A stretch of 64,000 bases of DNA from Symsagittifera roscoffensis (Eukaryota > Xenacoelomorpha > Acoela > Convolutidae). Below the pieces are notes generated by a model. The model did not search any database, was not told where the DNA came from, and worked only from the letters and a program-made list of their open reading frames with translations. The stretch's first letter is position 1. Each line of letters starts with the position of its first letter. Below, piece by piece: positions 1-10,300 of the stretch. Location of the stretch: positions 44,895,629 to 44,959,628 of the forward strand of contig NC_087067.1 in assembly GCF_963678635.1 (NCBI RefSeq). The letters run 5' to 3'. Both the position numbers and the translations under genes were made by a program.

Positions 1-192
1 TCTGTTCTCCGGCTTCGACCAGAACGCTCAAATTAACTTAGTGAGCTATATATGCAGAAATAGTGAGCTCATGGCTGGGTCTCAGTATTCCCAGACCACG
101 AGGTCACTCGTATAATCAGGGCTACTAATACTTATTATATTACTATTGTTTTTGTTCAGTAGATAAAAATCATCATCTCCATCGAAAATGGA
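1..192 (-). repeat. LTR fragment of the giant-element family (antisense)
   Basis: Reverse complement of the region around 10,910-11,100 of the intact LTR, with scattered differences. It is identical, as far as I can read, to 1004-1195 (offset 1,003 bp). It is cut at the window edge, so its full extent is unknown. Confidence 0.85.
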
Positions 193-300
193 CTTGTTTT
201 TGTTTTTTTTCGGTTATTTTTTTTGTTTTTTGTTTTTTTTGGGTACTATACTACTTTTTGTTTGGTTTTATATATATCTTTAAGTGTTTTTGGTCTCAAA
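193..300 (-). repeat. Leader fragment of the giant LTR element family (antisense)
   Basis: T-rich stretch whose reverse complement resembles about 11,505-11,610, just downstream of the 5' LTR. On the minus strand the leader piece precedes the LTR piece. That is opposite to the intact element, so this is a rearranged remnant. Confidence 0.65.
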
Positions 301-701
301 CCTCTCAGGGAACGAGGGGATGGCCGATAATTAAACGCGCCATCAAAGATTTGCCACGAAACCACCACCGCATCTCTCGCACCTACGCGAGCTACTCGGA
401 AAAGAGAGAAATAACAATAGTGAGGACAAGAAAAGACGCAGTAGTGCTAGCGCAAATCAGAAGTGGTCACTCCTGTCATTTTAACGCCTGCGCCAACTTG
501 ATGGACCCCGCAAAAGATCCAATGTGCAATCTCTGCCAGGAGACTCCCCAAACAGTCGAGCACTGGCTAGAATGCGCGGGAACAATGGCAGCCCGCATGG
601 AAATATTCGGAACAATAGATACCCCACTCAAAACCCTGTCGGATGACCCCGCCGGTGCACTAGCTCTCGCTAGGAAAACACTCCTAGGCGTGCCGCGATA
701 G
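301..701 (+). pseudogene. LINE pol C-terminal remnant
   Basis: An open stretch of about 130 codons ends in TAG. It contains an LAQIRSGHSCHFN segment followed by a C-x2-C...H-x4-C cluster (CNLCQ...VEHWLEC). This pattern is typical of the region after the RNase H domain in Jockey/I/R1-type LINE polymerases. No RT or endonuclease lies upstream; the sequence before it belongs to an LTR-element leader. It is therefore a 3' fragment and not a gene. The LINE clade cannot be fixed from so short a piece. Nothing recognisable was seen between 702 and 848. Confidence 0.6.
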
Positions 702-848
702 CGGGGCCACAATCACACACACATAAAATAAATATTTCACTTGGCAAGTGTATGTCAATTTTTCCAGCGAGTATTTCGGCAAACAGCAGTACAACTGGAA
801 GTGCTTGGTACAAAGATAATGGAAGGATGCCAAGTTTGAAGAGCTTTA

Positions 849-1758
849 TGTAACATTCGCCCGGAAAATACATATCGACGGAATATAAAGCTAGGTTCTA
901 AGACGACTGGACAACGTCTAAACAGAGCTCTACATGCTTTTCACCGTCTCTACCAAGCCAGTTCTTTTGGTGGTCTTTTCAATATCGGGTCGACAAAAAC
1001 GATTCTGTTCTCCGGCTTCGACCAGAACGCTCAAATTAACTTAGTGAGCTATATATGCAGAAATAGTGAGCTCATGGCTGGGTCTCAGTATTCCCAGACC
1101 ACGAGGTCACTCGTATAATCAGGGCTACTAATACTTATTATATTACTATTGTTTTTGTTCAGTAGATAAAAATCATCATCTCCATCGAAAATGGATCAAC
1201 ACTTTCCCCCAACTCCTAGCTTCTGATCCTTGCAAAATGAATTCAGATGTTAATTAAATTAAGTTCAGGGCATAATAGGGAAGCTAAAAGTTTATGTAAA
1301 ATAGTTTCAGTCCAAATCCCGAGACCCCTCCGGATTCTTGAATCCGGGGAAATAAGACTCTTATTCTCCTTCCGGAAGGCTGGTTTTTCACCCTTCACCG
1401 TTGTTCGCAACGGCCTTGCAACTATTGTAGCGGAACAATAGTTGCAACTCGGAGCGGTCTCTGCTTCTGCTGCTTTTTTCTGACTCCGATTCTCAATTTT
1501 TCCGTTGTTGTCGTCGTCGCAACTATCGTTGTTGTGTGTCTATTTCGGTTTTTCTCCAAAATGGCCGTTTTTGACGTTTCTTAGAATCATTACGTCATCA
1601 TTTTTGAATTTTTAAAATTTAGGAATTTCCGAATTCTTCAGCCTTCCCGATTTGTCCAATCGTCCGAATAACGCTCTTAATCCTTCAAAACCGCCAATTC
1701 GGAAGGTTCGCTGCTAAAAACTCGAAACTGCTGAATCTGCATTTTTGTCCATTCTGGT
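849..1758 (-). repeat. Diverged LTR of the giant-element family
   Basis: Read on the minus strand this follows the whole intact LTR. It starts (plus strand) with TGTAACATTCGCCCGG, the complement of the LTR 3' end, and runs to CCATTCTGGT near the LTR 5' end. The last 11 bp of the expected terminus are missing. Divergence from the young copy is clear throughout, but the 13-bp hairpin (1416-1428 with 1435-1447) is kept. Confidence 0.8.
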
Positions 1759-1775
1759 GAACTGAAAGAGGTTTA

Positions 1776-2026
1776 AGAATTTTTTAAAATTGTTAATTCA
1801 AACGTTTTCGCACATTTTGTGCATCGTCAGGATATAAAATTTTTTATTTACAATAAAATGATCAAAGATCATGTATGAAATTCAAAAAGAACATGTTAGA
1901 AATTTTTAACCAATCACATTCTTACATCTGTTATTACGTAATCATTATTTCATCGATTATGACAATTTCCATACTTTTTTGTTACTTGAGTCATAATTTT
2001 TCGATTTGATGTTTTATCCAAACTGA
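1776..2026 (-). repeat. Penelope-like element terminal repeat fragment (copy P1)
   Basis: About 250 bp nearly identical to 2679-2930 and 6489-6740, the terminal repeats of the neighbouring PLE. It stands alone between two LTR fragments and stops within AAACTGA, so it is an independent, truncated PLE insertion. Confidence 0.8.
1795..1845 (-). ncRNA. Hammerhead-ribozyme-like core in PLE repeat P1
   Basis: On the minus strand the order is CTGACGA (1824-1830), stem II TGCACA/TGTGC (1810-1823), GAAA (1806-1809), then the palindrome AACGTT (1801-1806). This matches the invariant hammerhead core CUGANGA...GAAA with a very short, self-complementary stem III. Hammerhead motifs are an established feature of PLE terminal repeats. 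Stem I is only partly paired by eye, so activity is unproven. Equivalent cores lie at 2695-2745 and 6508-6555. Confidence 0.55.
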
Positions 2027-2175
2027 TTCAGATGTTAATTAAATTAAATTCAGGGCATAATAGGGAAGCTAAAAGTGTATGTAAAACAGTTTCAGTCCAA
2101 ATCCCGAGACCCCTCCGGATTCTTGAATCCGGGGAAATAAGACTCTTATTCTCCTTATTCTCCTTCCGGAAGTTT
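2027..2175 (-). repeat. Second partial LTR copy (antisense)
   Basis: Close match to 1240-1382 of the diverged LTR, including the GACCCCTCCGG and AATCCGGGG segments. One CTTATTCTC unit is repeated twice here. It breaks off at the CCTTCCGGAAG motif. Confidence 0.75.
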
Positions 2176-2666
2176 GTTTTTTGTTTGTCATAAAAATTCA
2201 GGGCACCGCTTTTTAAAGTACACTCGAGAAATGCCCAGTCACTTTTTGCTGGTTGAACAGCCATTACTTATAATTTTCACCGCCGGAAGGCTTTCCATTT
2301 TCTCTGCATTTTGCTGTATTTGTTTTCATCTTCAAAGCTCGCTGTTTCTGGTAATGTCACTTCTGACAGAATGGAACAGTTTGAAGCGTTAAACATTTTT
2401 TTAAAACAAACAGTTTTTTTTGGTAACTCGTCCCGAGTGATGAAATTGTTTCTAATGTAAAAAAAGCACATTTGAAGGACAGTCTTTGGATCAAAATCAC
2501 TGCCCTTTAAAATATCTCTTCTCTTTTTAACATTTCATGAGTCTGCTTTTCTTTTCAGGTTTTTAGGAAGAAAAAATCGATATCGTTCACCCTTGGCAAG
2601 TTGTTTCATGAAAGTTGAGTATTGATGGCCGCGTTAACCTTTTTTACATTAGCCAATTGGTTGGAT
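2176..2666. other. Unassigned AT-rich sequence
   Basis: No gene, RNA or recognisable repeat. The short frames on either strand have no conserved motifs. It is the sequence into which the PLE at 2679 inserted. Confidence 0.5.
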
Positions 2667-2678
2667 TGTAACAGAATG
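2667..2678. repeat. Target-site duplication, left copy, of the PLE
   Basis: TGTAACAGAATG occurs here and again at 7118-7129, exactly outside the PLE terminal repeats. A 12-bp duplication fits PLE integration, which gives variable-length duplications. Confidence 0.8.
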
Positions 2679-2993
2679 AGAATTTTTAAAATTGTTAATT
2701 CAAACGTTTTCGCACATTTTGTGCATCGTCAGGATATAAAATTTTTTATTTACAATAAAATGATCAAAGATCATGTATGAAATTCAAAAAGAACATGTTA
2801 GAAATTTTTAACCAATCACATTCTTACATCTGTTATTACTTAATCATTATTTCATCGATTATGACAATTTCCATACTTTTTTGTTACTTGAGTCATAATT
2901 TTTCGAATTGATGTTTTATCCAAACTGACATGTCAGTTTATTTTTTCAAAAATTGCAATTTTTAGTCATGTTTAAACATGTTCTATAATTTTA
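2679..2993 (-). repeat. PLE terminal repeat P2 (3' copy)
   Basis: About 315 bp repeated at 6489-6805 in the same orientation and at 6841-7117 inverted. It contains the hammerhead-like core at 2695-2745. The RT frame ends inside its inner edge, at 2983. Confidence 0.85.
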
Positions 2994-4719
2994 ATGTCAG
3001 CTCCCTGCTCCTGAACTCCTCGCGCGTGTTAATTCTGGGGCGTTCTTTCCAAATATGTAAGGCCTCCAGAGTGAGGAGTTTCTGTATGTTACTTGATTGA
3101 TCTATAATCTCAGACTTAAGCTCAGCGCTCTTACCATCCCTGTCACATTCTCTCAAATGTTGCCCTACTGGCGAATCTTGCTTGTGATGCTCTTCAATCC
3201 GCGTGGTCAAATGCCGGACCGTTTGTCCACCATAGGTGGAATTACATCCACTACATGTGAGCTTGTAGACCACTCTGGATTTCAAATCTTTCGCAAAGGG
3301 AGATTTAAGGGACGGTAGGCAAGTCTTGAGCTTTCTCGTAGTAAATATCACTTGGGCTCCGGCGTATTGACGCAGTTTGGCAGCAAACCACTCCGATGCA
3401 TTACCCCTGTATTGTAATGTTATAATGGGTGCACTGACCTTTAAAGGATCTTCCTTGACTGATGTTACCGTTGTTCGTGTGTCAGTTTTTCGGTCGATGA
3501 TCTTATTCAACGTTCTTAATACGACACCATCTGACCATTTTTCAGGGTATTGATTATCCACCCATTGTTCTTTATTAATCTTCATTGCCTTGTCAAAGTT
3601 TTCCCATGTTGATGTACTTCTAAAAATCCGATGAACAGTACCCTCAACTACATTGCGTTTATATTGCAATGGAGCGCAGCTTCTGAAGTTTAGGATAGTC
3701 CCAGTATCCGTTGGTTTTTGATACCATCCACATGTTACCTTTTTTCGTGAGTCCACATTAATGTTCAAATCTAGAAAGGCTAAGTCTCCGTTCGAATCCG
3801 GATTTTCGATAGTGAATTGTAAGTTGGGGTGGAGCTCATTAGCTGCTTTTAACACTATATCTGGATCCCCCTTTACCGTCCTCACTATATCATCTACATA
3901 TCTTAGGAACGCTTTGACATTTTCTGTTGGTTTTTCGTGATCTCGCTGCTCTTTACATCTTTTACAATACCAAACCATTTCTGAGATTTGCTCATATTCT
4001 TTGTCGGATACATTACTACACTTTAAATGGTACCAATTTAAACAAGCTTCGCATTCGATCCCCTTACTTCTGTATGTTACCCTCCGCTCGCAATCAGGGC
4101 ATAGGCCATTCCGGTTTTCATTTAGCTGTGTCAACGCAGGTACTTCCTTCATTAATGCATATTCGTACTCCTTTAGCCATAAATTGGCAAGAATGACAGC
4201 AAGGGATGCACCCATTGCCAACCCATCCTTTTGTACGTACCATAAACCATTGCATTTGAAGTGCACCTTACTTACAGCCATGTTCAACAACTTCTTCATA
4301 GTTCCGCGTGCCAGTTTAGGAGGACTAGTTTGTTCGTACAGTTTCCTCAGTGCTATATCTATTGCCTCCTTTAGTGGGACATTAGTGTACAAACTTTTGA
4401 CATCCAGGGAGATAATACTCTCATTATAGTCTAAATCTATGTTCTTTATGATCTCCCGAGCCATTTGTGTGTTTGTCTCAATGTTTGCCCCCTCAATGTT
4501 GTCAAAAAATTTGGCCAAAGTTTTATTTAGATGTTCATATGAGCTCCCTGGCAGTGACAGTACGGGACGGAGAGGGGTTCCTTTCTTATGTACTTTAGCC
4601 AATCCATATAATCGAGCTGGCTGCCCTCCCGTGGACCTAAGCCTATACAGTGCCTCATCGATCTCATCTTTCTTTTTCATGGCCAACAGTTCTTTGTTGA
4701 TGTATTTCTCAATTTTCAT
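2983..4719 (-). pseudogene. PLE reverse transcriptase with inserted PHD finger and GIY-YIG endonuclease
   Basis: 578 codons, open from MKIEKY to TAA. RT blocks are visible in order: RLYGLAKVHK (36-45), LDVKSLYTNVP (105-115, motif A Asp), DGLAMGASL (165-173, motif B) and FLRYVDDIV (271-279, motif C). FLDLNINV and WYQKPTDTGT follow. Residues 483-567 form a GIY-YIG nuclease: VVYKLTC, then YGGQT, Arg507 and Glu552, and the PRIN Asn564. Between motifs B and C lies a C4HC3 PHD finger (C207, C210, C223, C226, H231, C234, C252, C255). The start is not a true N-terminus: the reading continues in the neighbouring frame after a single-base shift near 4740. PLEs are copied by target-primed reverse transcription. 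Confidence 0.9.
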
Positions 4720-4733
4720 AACAACACTATCAG

Positions 4734-5612
4734 TTAAACCTGGTTTTCGCTAAATTGTTCCGATTGCAGCAGCTCAGTTAGTTTAGCCTCATATGTCGTT
4801 TTCTTCATTAAACAGAAGCCAACACCTTTATCGAATGGGACTGCCAAGAGACCATTGTCCTTCAAATACTTCCTGGCTTTATCAATCCCTCTATCCGACG
4901 GTGTTTGCCGCACACGTTTAGCGTATGATTTTGCAGCAGCTTCAATTTCACATAATTTTTCACCTGGTACCTTTTGCGATTTAAGCTCAGATAAAAAATT
5001 ATCAATGTCCGCAAGAAAGTGAAGTTCATTGAAACGATCCCTCACCGGGTGCTTTGGACCAAAACCTAACACTTCATGAACCCACTTGGGTAGCTCAATG
5101 CCATCTACTGCTCTGACCGATTTGTCATTCACTTTCATTAACGGTCTGTCCTGCCGCTCTGCTAGCTTTTTTAACTTCTTTTCATGTCTATCCTTGATGT
5201 CATGGATAGCAATTCTAGCCTGGAGCTTTAGATAAAATGCTATTGAGGGCCACCATTGTTCATCTATCCCTCTCCGCACTACCTCTCTTGCCTTAGCTAG
5301 ATCATCGTCTATCTTCTTCTCTTCTGACCTTGCCTGATTTATCTCTGTTCTTAGGAGTTTTAATTGAAAGCTATGCACCGCTTGGTCCGAAAAAACCCCA
5401 TTTTCTGGCACCCGAAATCTCAAAAAATCTGGTATTATGTCATTGCTTTGACATTTCCGTAAAAACTTCAATCGATGGAAATTGTTGTTTAATTTATTTG
5501 AATACTTCAGGTAATTCAAAACGAATTTCCAAGTTTGTTTTTTCCTGAGTATCCATCTCAGCATCGGTGGGGGCAAAACTACGGCGGTGATTATCCTGCA
5601 GGCCACGAGCAC
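4734..5612 (-). pseudogene. PLE pol N-terminal region
   Basis: 292 codons in a different frame from the RT frame but clearly its upstream part. It has the PLE pre-RT landmarks KCQSNDIIPDFLRF, a Lys/Glu-rich coiled-coil stretch, then IELPKWVHEVLGFG (the NLS-type block) and LLAVPFDKGVGFCLM just before the RT. It stops at SENQV, and the RT frame becomes open a few bases away, so a single frameshift separates them. The first 20 or so codons may lie in or beside an intron (5596-5663). Confidence 0.8.
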
Positions 5613-5663
5613 TTAAACTCATGCGGCTCTCAGCAGGATAATTCACACAGTAGATTCACTTAC
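5596..5663 (-). other. Putative intron in the PLE
   Basis: On the minus strand the sequence reads ...GGATTG, then GTAAGT, 68 bp in all, ending CCTGCAG. It carries stop codons in the frames used on both sides. Introns in Penelope-like elements are known. Splicing is inferred only from the signals, and neither flanking frame joins cleanly. Confidence 0.35.
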
Positions 5664-5767
5664 CCAATCCGCGCCCTTTCAGCCGATGGTAGAGAGACGT
5701 CAGTCGTTGTTTCCTCTCTGCGTGCCTTTGCCTTGCGTCGTCCTTGTGATGGTTTCTGAGTCCGCGC

Positions 5768-6301
5768 TCATATCTTTGAGAATATCCCGGGCAAGTTCTC
5801 TCTATGTGTCAGCACAACTCGCAATGACTTCAACTCAAGTTCGCTCGATTGATGAACTTCCAGGTATTGTCTCACCAAAGCGGGATCCTGCCTCTTGCCT
5901 CTCGAGATCAATTTCGTTGTTGGGATTATCAAGATCCCTGTACGCATCAGAGAATCAAAGATATCTGTCGTTCTGGTTCTTCTGCAATATATAATCGCCT
6001 TAAGCCGATGTCGCTTTGATTGCAAATACGTAATTAAATCGTCCAGAGGATAAAGCGTGTTGGCATTGGTTCGGTGTTTCGACAAACTGTTATTCAATAC
6101 GTCGTGCCAAAGAATTATCTCCTTGTTCACCAGAGGATGCTCTTCCAGAAGAGTCTGTAAATTTTGTCTCTTCCTCACGGTATGAGGATTCAGCGATAAT
6201 CCCGATTCAGCGTATACCAGTTCGTCCAGTTCCGCTTTCTCTGCTGGTCGTAAGGTATTCAAGCTATGAAATAGAGAGCTTGCAGCCACAACCCATGCCA
6301 T
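5768..6301 (-). CDS. Upstream frame of the PLE, function unknown
   Basis: 177 codons from MAWVVAAS to ISKI with a stop at 5768. It is rich in Leu, Lys and Arg, mostly helical by appearance (LRPAEKAELDELVY, LQTLLEEHPLVNKEIILWHDVL), with a basic central part. No known domain is evident. Its place between the 5' terminal repeat and the pol N-terminal frame suggests either the true N-terminal part of the PLE protein or a separate first protein. It could join pol through a frameshift near 5770 and the intron at 5596-5663. Confidence 0.5.
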   Translation of the reverse strand: MAWVVAASSLFHSLNTLRPAEKAELDELVYAESGLSLNPHTVRKRQNLQTLLEEHPLVNKEIILWHDVLNNSLSKHRTNANTLYPLDDLITYLQSKRHRLKAIIYCRRTRTTDIFDSLMRTGILIIPTTKLISRGKRQDPALVRQYLEVHQSSELELKSLRVVLTHRENLPGIFSKI

Positions 6302-6488
6302 TTTAACTCAAATGTAAGAAAACTCATTGTTAAGATGAGAAAAGAAAAAATAAAAATTAAGACTATTCTGAGAAAAATAAAAATGATCTAAAAATTTTTT
6401 GTTTGTATTTTTACAACAAACTTTTTAATCTATCATTCACTCTTCGCCGAGGTTATTTATTTTTTTTCAAAATTTAACAAAAAGTAGA

Positions 6489-6805
6489 ATAAGAATTTTT
6501 AAAACTGTTAATTCAAACGTTTTCGCACATTTTGTGCATCGTCAGGATATAAAATTTTTTATTTACAATAAAATGATCAAAGATCATGTATGAAATTCAA
6601 AAAGAACATATTAGAAATTTTTAACCAATTACATTCTTACATCTGTTATTACGTAATCATTATTTCATCGATTATGACAATTTCCATACTTTTTTGTTAC
6701 TTGAGTCATAATTTTTCGATTTGATGTTTTATCCAAACTGACATGTCAGTTTATTTTTTCAAAAATTGCAATTTTTAGTCATGTTTAAACATGTACTATA
6801 ATTTT
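6489..6805 (-). repeat. PLE terminal repeat P3 (5' copy)
   Basis: Same orientation as P2, with a few base differences. The hammerhead-like core is at 6508-6555. The preceding 6302-6488 is AT-rich with no visible feature. Confidence 0.85.
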
Positions 6806-6840
6806 ATAGTACATGTACTATTAAACGTGTACTATTAAAC

Positions 6841-7117
6841 ATGTACTATTAAAATTATAGTACATGTTTAAACATGACTAAAAATTGCAATTTTTGAAAA
6901 AATAAACTGACATGTCAGTTTGGATAAAACATCAAATCGAAAAATTATGACTCAAGTAACAAAAAAGTATGGAAATTGTCATAATCGATGAAATAATGAT
7001 TACGTAATAACAGATGTAAGAATGTGATTGGTTAAAAATTTCTAACATGTTCTTTTTGAATTTCATACATGATCTTTGATCATTTTATTGTAAATAAAAA
7101 ATTTTATATCCTGACGA
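6841..7117 (+). repeat. PLE terminal repeat P4 (inverted)
   Basis: Reverse complement of P3. It ends exactly at CTGACGA, the first conserved block of the hammerhead, directly against the TGTAACAGAATG target duplication. Confidence 0.85.
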
Positions 7118-7129
7118 TGTAACAGAATG
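7118..7129. repeat. Target-site duplication, right copy, of the PLE
   Basis: TGTAACAGAATG, identical to 2667-2678. Confidence 0.8.
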
Positions 7130-7639
7130 GTTGGTTCGTTTTTTCTAGCCGATGAAACCCCGATTGAACTACGGGACCAAGACCATGGTATTCATTTTTT
7201 TCCAGCATTTTTTCTCTTTATGATCAGAACTTTGTTTTCCTACTGGTTTTGAGCATGCAAAACATTTGAGTCATCTTCCAATTTTCCAAATCACGTATTA
7301 CTAGCAGAAGAGACCAAGACCATGACTGTAACCTCGGTTACTATGATACTTTTGATCTTCTGATTACCCTTATAAAATCAGTTGATTATTTGCATGGGGG
7401 ATTGACGGAGACCTGCATGTATACTGAAGCCTTCAGCGCAACTGAATCATCTGATAACTCCGCAGTTTTTGAATTCTCATAGGTATTCTTCGCCACTGGA
7501 ATACATCCGTCGCAGATAAATCGAACATTTTAGCTTGCTCCATGAATTTTTACTAGTCATTGTTTTTAGCCAACACATCCACTATAGACCGATCGCTGAC
7601 AGCTTTAACGCAAGATTCAGTTCTCTTTCTATACGAGAT
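7130..7639. other. Unassigned intergenic sequence
   Basis: No coding or RNA signal found. It is AT-rich and leads into the satellite array. Confidence 0.5.
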
Positions 7640-7993
7640 TTTGGGTTCAATCAAAAGAACTGGTTGTGGAAAGATCTTTTGCATACGCAGCTACGCCCAA
7701 TTTTTTTGGCACTAAATTTTATGGCCCTCGGAAAAAATTAAAAATTTGATTTTTTTCACCGTCGTTGGAAACTTTTTTTGTGACATTTTCTGCCAAACCT
7801 GGGTTTTTGGGGTCAATCGAAATAACAGGGTGGGTGAATCTCTTAAAGAAAAAGCTATGATTCTCGGAAGTGTCAATTCTCTGATTTGTTGAGCGTTTTC
7901 TGGACTTTTCTCGATAATTATCCTGCCAAATTGATATCAGAGGTTTAATCGACATAACTGGTTGTTGAAATCTTACATTTGTAATTTGCTATG
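7640..7993 (+). repeat. Degenerate satellite, left part of a split array
   Basis: Two to three units of a 155-170 bp repeat. The landmarks are TACGCCCAA..., TTATGGCCCTC, a T-rich stretch, CCTGCCAAA and TCAATCGA. The same family occurs at 10137-10300, 34768-35040, 44330-45260 and 55260-56115. Confidence 0.65.
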
Positions 7994-9988
7994 GAACTAA
8001 TGGAACCATATAACGCATGCAGATTAATACCCTTAGATAAGAATCCAGGGGTAAGACCCATAGGCATAGGAGAAGTTATGCGTAGGATAATAGGGCGAAC
8101 AATAACTAAATGCCTAAAAAACGAACTCATGTCGCTCGGTTCAAACTACCAACTCTGCCTAGGACAAAAATGTGGGATTGAATATGCGACCACACGCTAA
8201 GAGATCAATACAGCAAAACTTCCGCCGATGCTGTTTTACTGATAGATGCCGAAAACGCTTTCAACTCGCTGAACCGAAAGCTGGCATTAAAAAACATCGA
8301 AAATACCTGCCCTTCCCTTTTAACAGCGATTAAGAACTCCTACTCCAATCCATCTAAACTATTCGTTAACAAAAAAAACAATCTACTCTCAAGAAGGGAC
8401 AACCCAGGGGGATCCACTAGCAATGGCCATGTACGGTCTAGCCATAATACCCCTCATAAAACTTTTATCAGTAGACGATGTAACCCAGAAATGGTACGCA
8501 GACGACGGAAACGCAGTCGCTAAATTAAGCAATCTACGAAATTCCTCGATAAAATTATCACTGGGTAAATTTTTTGGCTACCTCGTGAAAGCATCCAAAT
8601 GCCAACTCATTGTCAAAGATGAAAAACACGGTGAAGCTCAGAAAATCTTCGCAAATACAGGAATCACTATAAAGGCAGGAGCCCGAGTGCTTGGTTCAGT
8701 TATAGGAACAGAATCTGAATGTAAAAAGTTCCTCGAATTTCAACAGAATGAGCAAATCAAAATTTTGAAAAAACTAACGAAAATTGCTAAAACCTCCCCT
8801 CAAAACGTTTATGCTTGCTATAGTAAAGGAGTTCAAGAAAAGCTTTCATTTCTTGCCAGGACAACGCCTAACACTATGGAAAACTTAGAAATATGTGAAA
8901 ATATTATCAAAGAACAATTATTACCTAACCTAGTCGGTAAAGACACTTTAAACCCCTAGTCCCGTGAGATATCTTCCTTACCCCTTAAAATGGGCGGATT
9001 TAACATCAAGCTGCCATCCGATCATGAAAACTACCTAGAATGGTCTCAGGAAACATCACTGGTACTGGAATCTCAAGATCCTATTACAGCAGTAACACAG
9101 CAAGAAAAAATATGTACGAAAATCAAAAAATTGAAAACTGATAGAACAAATCGAAAAAAGACAAACCTCATTAACTCCTTAAATAAAACAGATAAATACG
9201 CAATCGACCTGGCCTCTGAAAAGGGAGCCTCTAACTGGCTCAATGCTCTACCACTGAGCAGATACAACTTCAACCTGAATAAATCAGAGTTCAGAGATGG
9301 TATTTACTTAAGATACGGATGGGAACCAACCAAAACCCCACTCACATGTGCATGTGGTGCTGATTTTAACTTGACACATGCGCTTCACTGTGCAAAGGGT
9401 GGTTACACACACATAAGGCACAATGAAATCAGAGACACATTCGCCAACCTCATGAACGAGGTTTGCCATGACGTCGAGATTGAGCCGAAACTTCAGCCGT
9501 TGCAAGGCGAAAGCTTTGTCAACAATTCAACTACAACTGAAGATGAGGCACGACTTGACATTAAGGCAAACGGACTCTGGGGTTCACGATTCAGCCGCGC
9601 TTTCTTTGATGTGAAAATTTTCAACCCCCATGCCAAAACATCGCGAAAACTGCAGAAGGATGCATACAAATACCACGAAACGCTGAAGAACTCCAAATAT
9701 CAGCAAAGAATTTTAAACGTAGAGCAGAGTAGCTTCTGCCCGCTAATTTTTGGATGCACCGGTGGCGCTGCTCCAACAGCCACGCGGACGATGCAGCGAT
9801 TGGCCGAAAAACTAAGTGAAAAAAGACAAGAAAGCTATCCAGAATCTATAAACTACATAAGAACTAAAATAAGCTTCGCGCTCCTGAGGAGCTCTATACT
9901 TTGTATAAGGGGGTGCAGATCGCTAGGCAAAGTTCAATTTATCGACAACTCCATAAGCGCGATTGTAGAGGAAGGACGGCTAAGATAA
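7994..9988 (+). pseudogene. LINE pol: RT, zinc knuckle and restriction-like endonuclease
   Basis: The RT starts at IPLDKNPGVRPIGIGEV in one frame (to 8200). It continues in a second frame with AVLLIDAENAFNSLN (motif A) to about 8395, then a third frame with GDPLAMAMYGLA (motif B) and WYADDGNAV (motif C). After an in-frame TAG at 8957-8959 the frame runs to 9988. That part has GASNWLNALPL, a CCHC knuckle (CACGADFNLTHALHC), RHNEIRD and a probable PD-(D/E)xK nuclease (ARLDI...FFDVKIFNPHA). Two frameshifts and one stop make it dead. The C-terminal knuckle plus nuclease is the layout of the R2-like, restriction-endonuclease-bearing LINE group. Confidence 0.85.
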
Positions 9989-10136
9989 ATTAACATTATG
10001 ACGATGCATTTAATGCTGATTTATGACTTCATTGCTGATATATATGCATTTTTATATCGCTGGTATGGCCCTATCCAGCTTGTGCACTTACCGTAACTAA
10101 ACGGAAGGGCCCCTTTTGTAATTTAGTTTTTTTTTT
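7994..10136 (+). mobile_element. 5'-truncated LINE of the restriction-like-endonuclease type
   Basis: Bounded by the 10-bp direct repeat ATTTGCTATG (7984-7993 and 10137-10146). Removing it restores a continuous satellite unit comparable to 55,795-55,870. The insert begins within the RT domain and ends in a short 3' UTR (9989-10136) with a T-rich tail. Confidence 0.85.
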
Positions 10137-10300
10137 ATTTGCTATGCTCAATTTCTTTAAAAAAATGGACTTCAAACAGGTGAAAGTTTTTAAACTTTGA
10201 CCGTTTTTAAAGTTTTTTGACATTACTCAAAAACTACCGTGTCAATTCTCAGGTTAAGTGTTAAACGAGGAACCCGATTTTCGAAATTTTCTCTTGACCA
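10137..10300 (+). repeat. Satellite segment between the LINE and the LTR element
   Basis: Continues the satellite unit interrupted at 7993: ATGGACTTCAAACAGG, TTTGACCGTTTTT, then CTCAAAAACTACCG. It is interrupted again at 10301. Confidence 0.7.

Larger units (their letters stand above)
2679..7117 (-). mobile_element. Penelope-like retroelement with GIY-YIG endonuclease
   Basis: A 4.4-kb insertion bounded by a 12-bp direct repeat. On the minus strand it has terminal repeat P3 (6489-6805), an upstream frame, an N-terminal frame, an RT plus GIY-YIG frame, and terminal repeat P2 (2679-2993). An extra, inverted terminal repeat P4 (6841-7117) sits at the 5' end, joined to P3 by a palindromic TAGTACATGTACTA-type spacer. 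Direct and inverted terminal repeats of this kind are characteristic of PLEs. At least one frameshift makes this copy defective. Confidence 0.9.
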
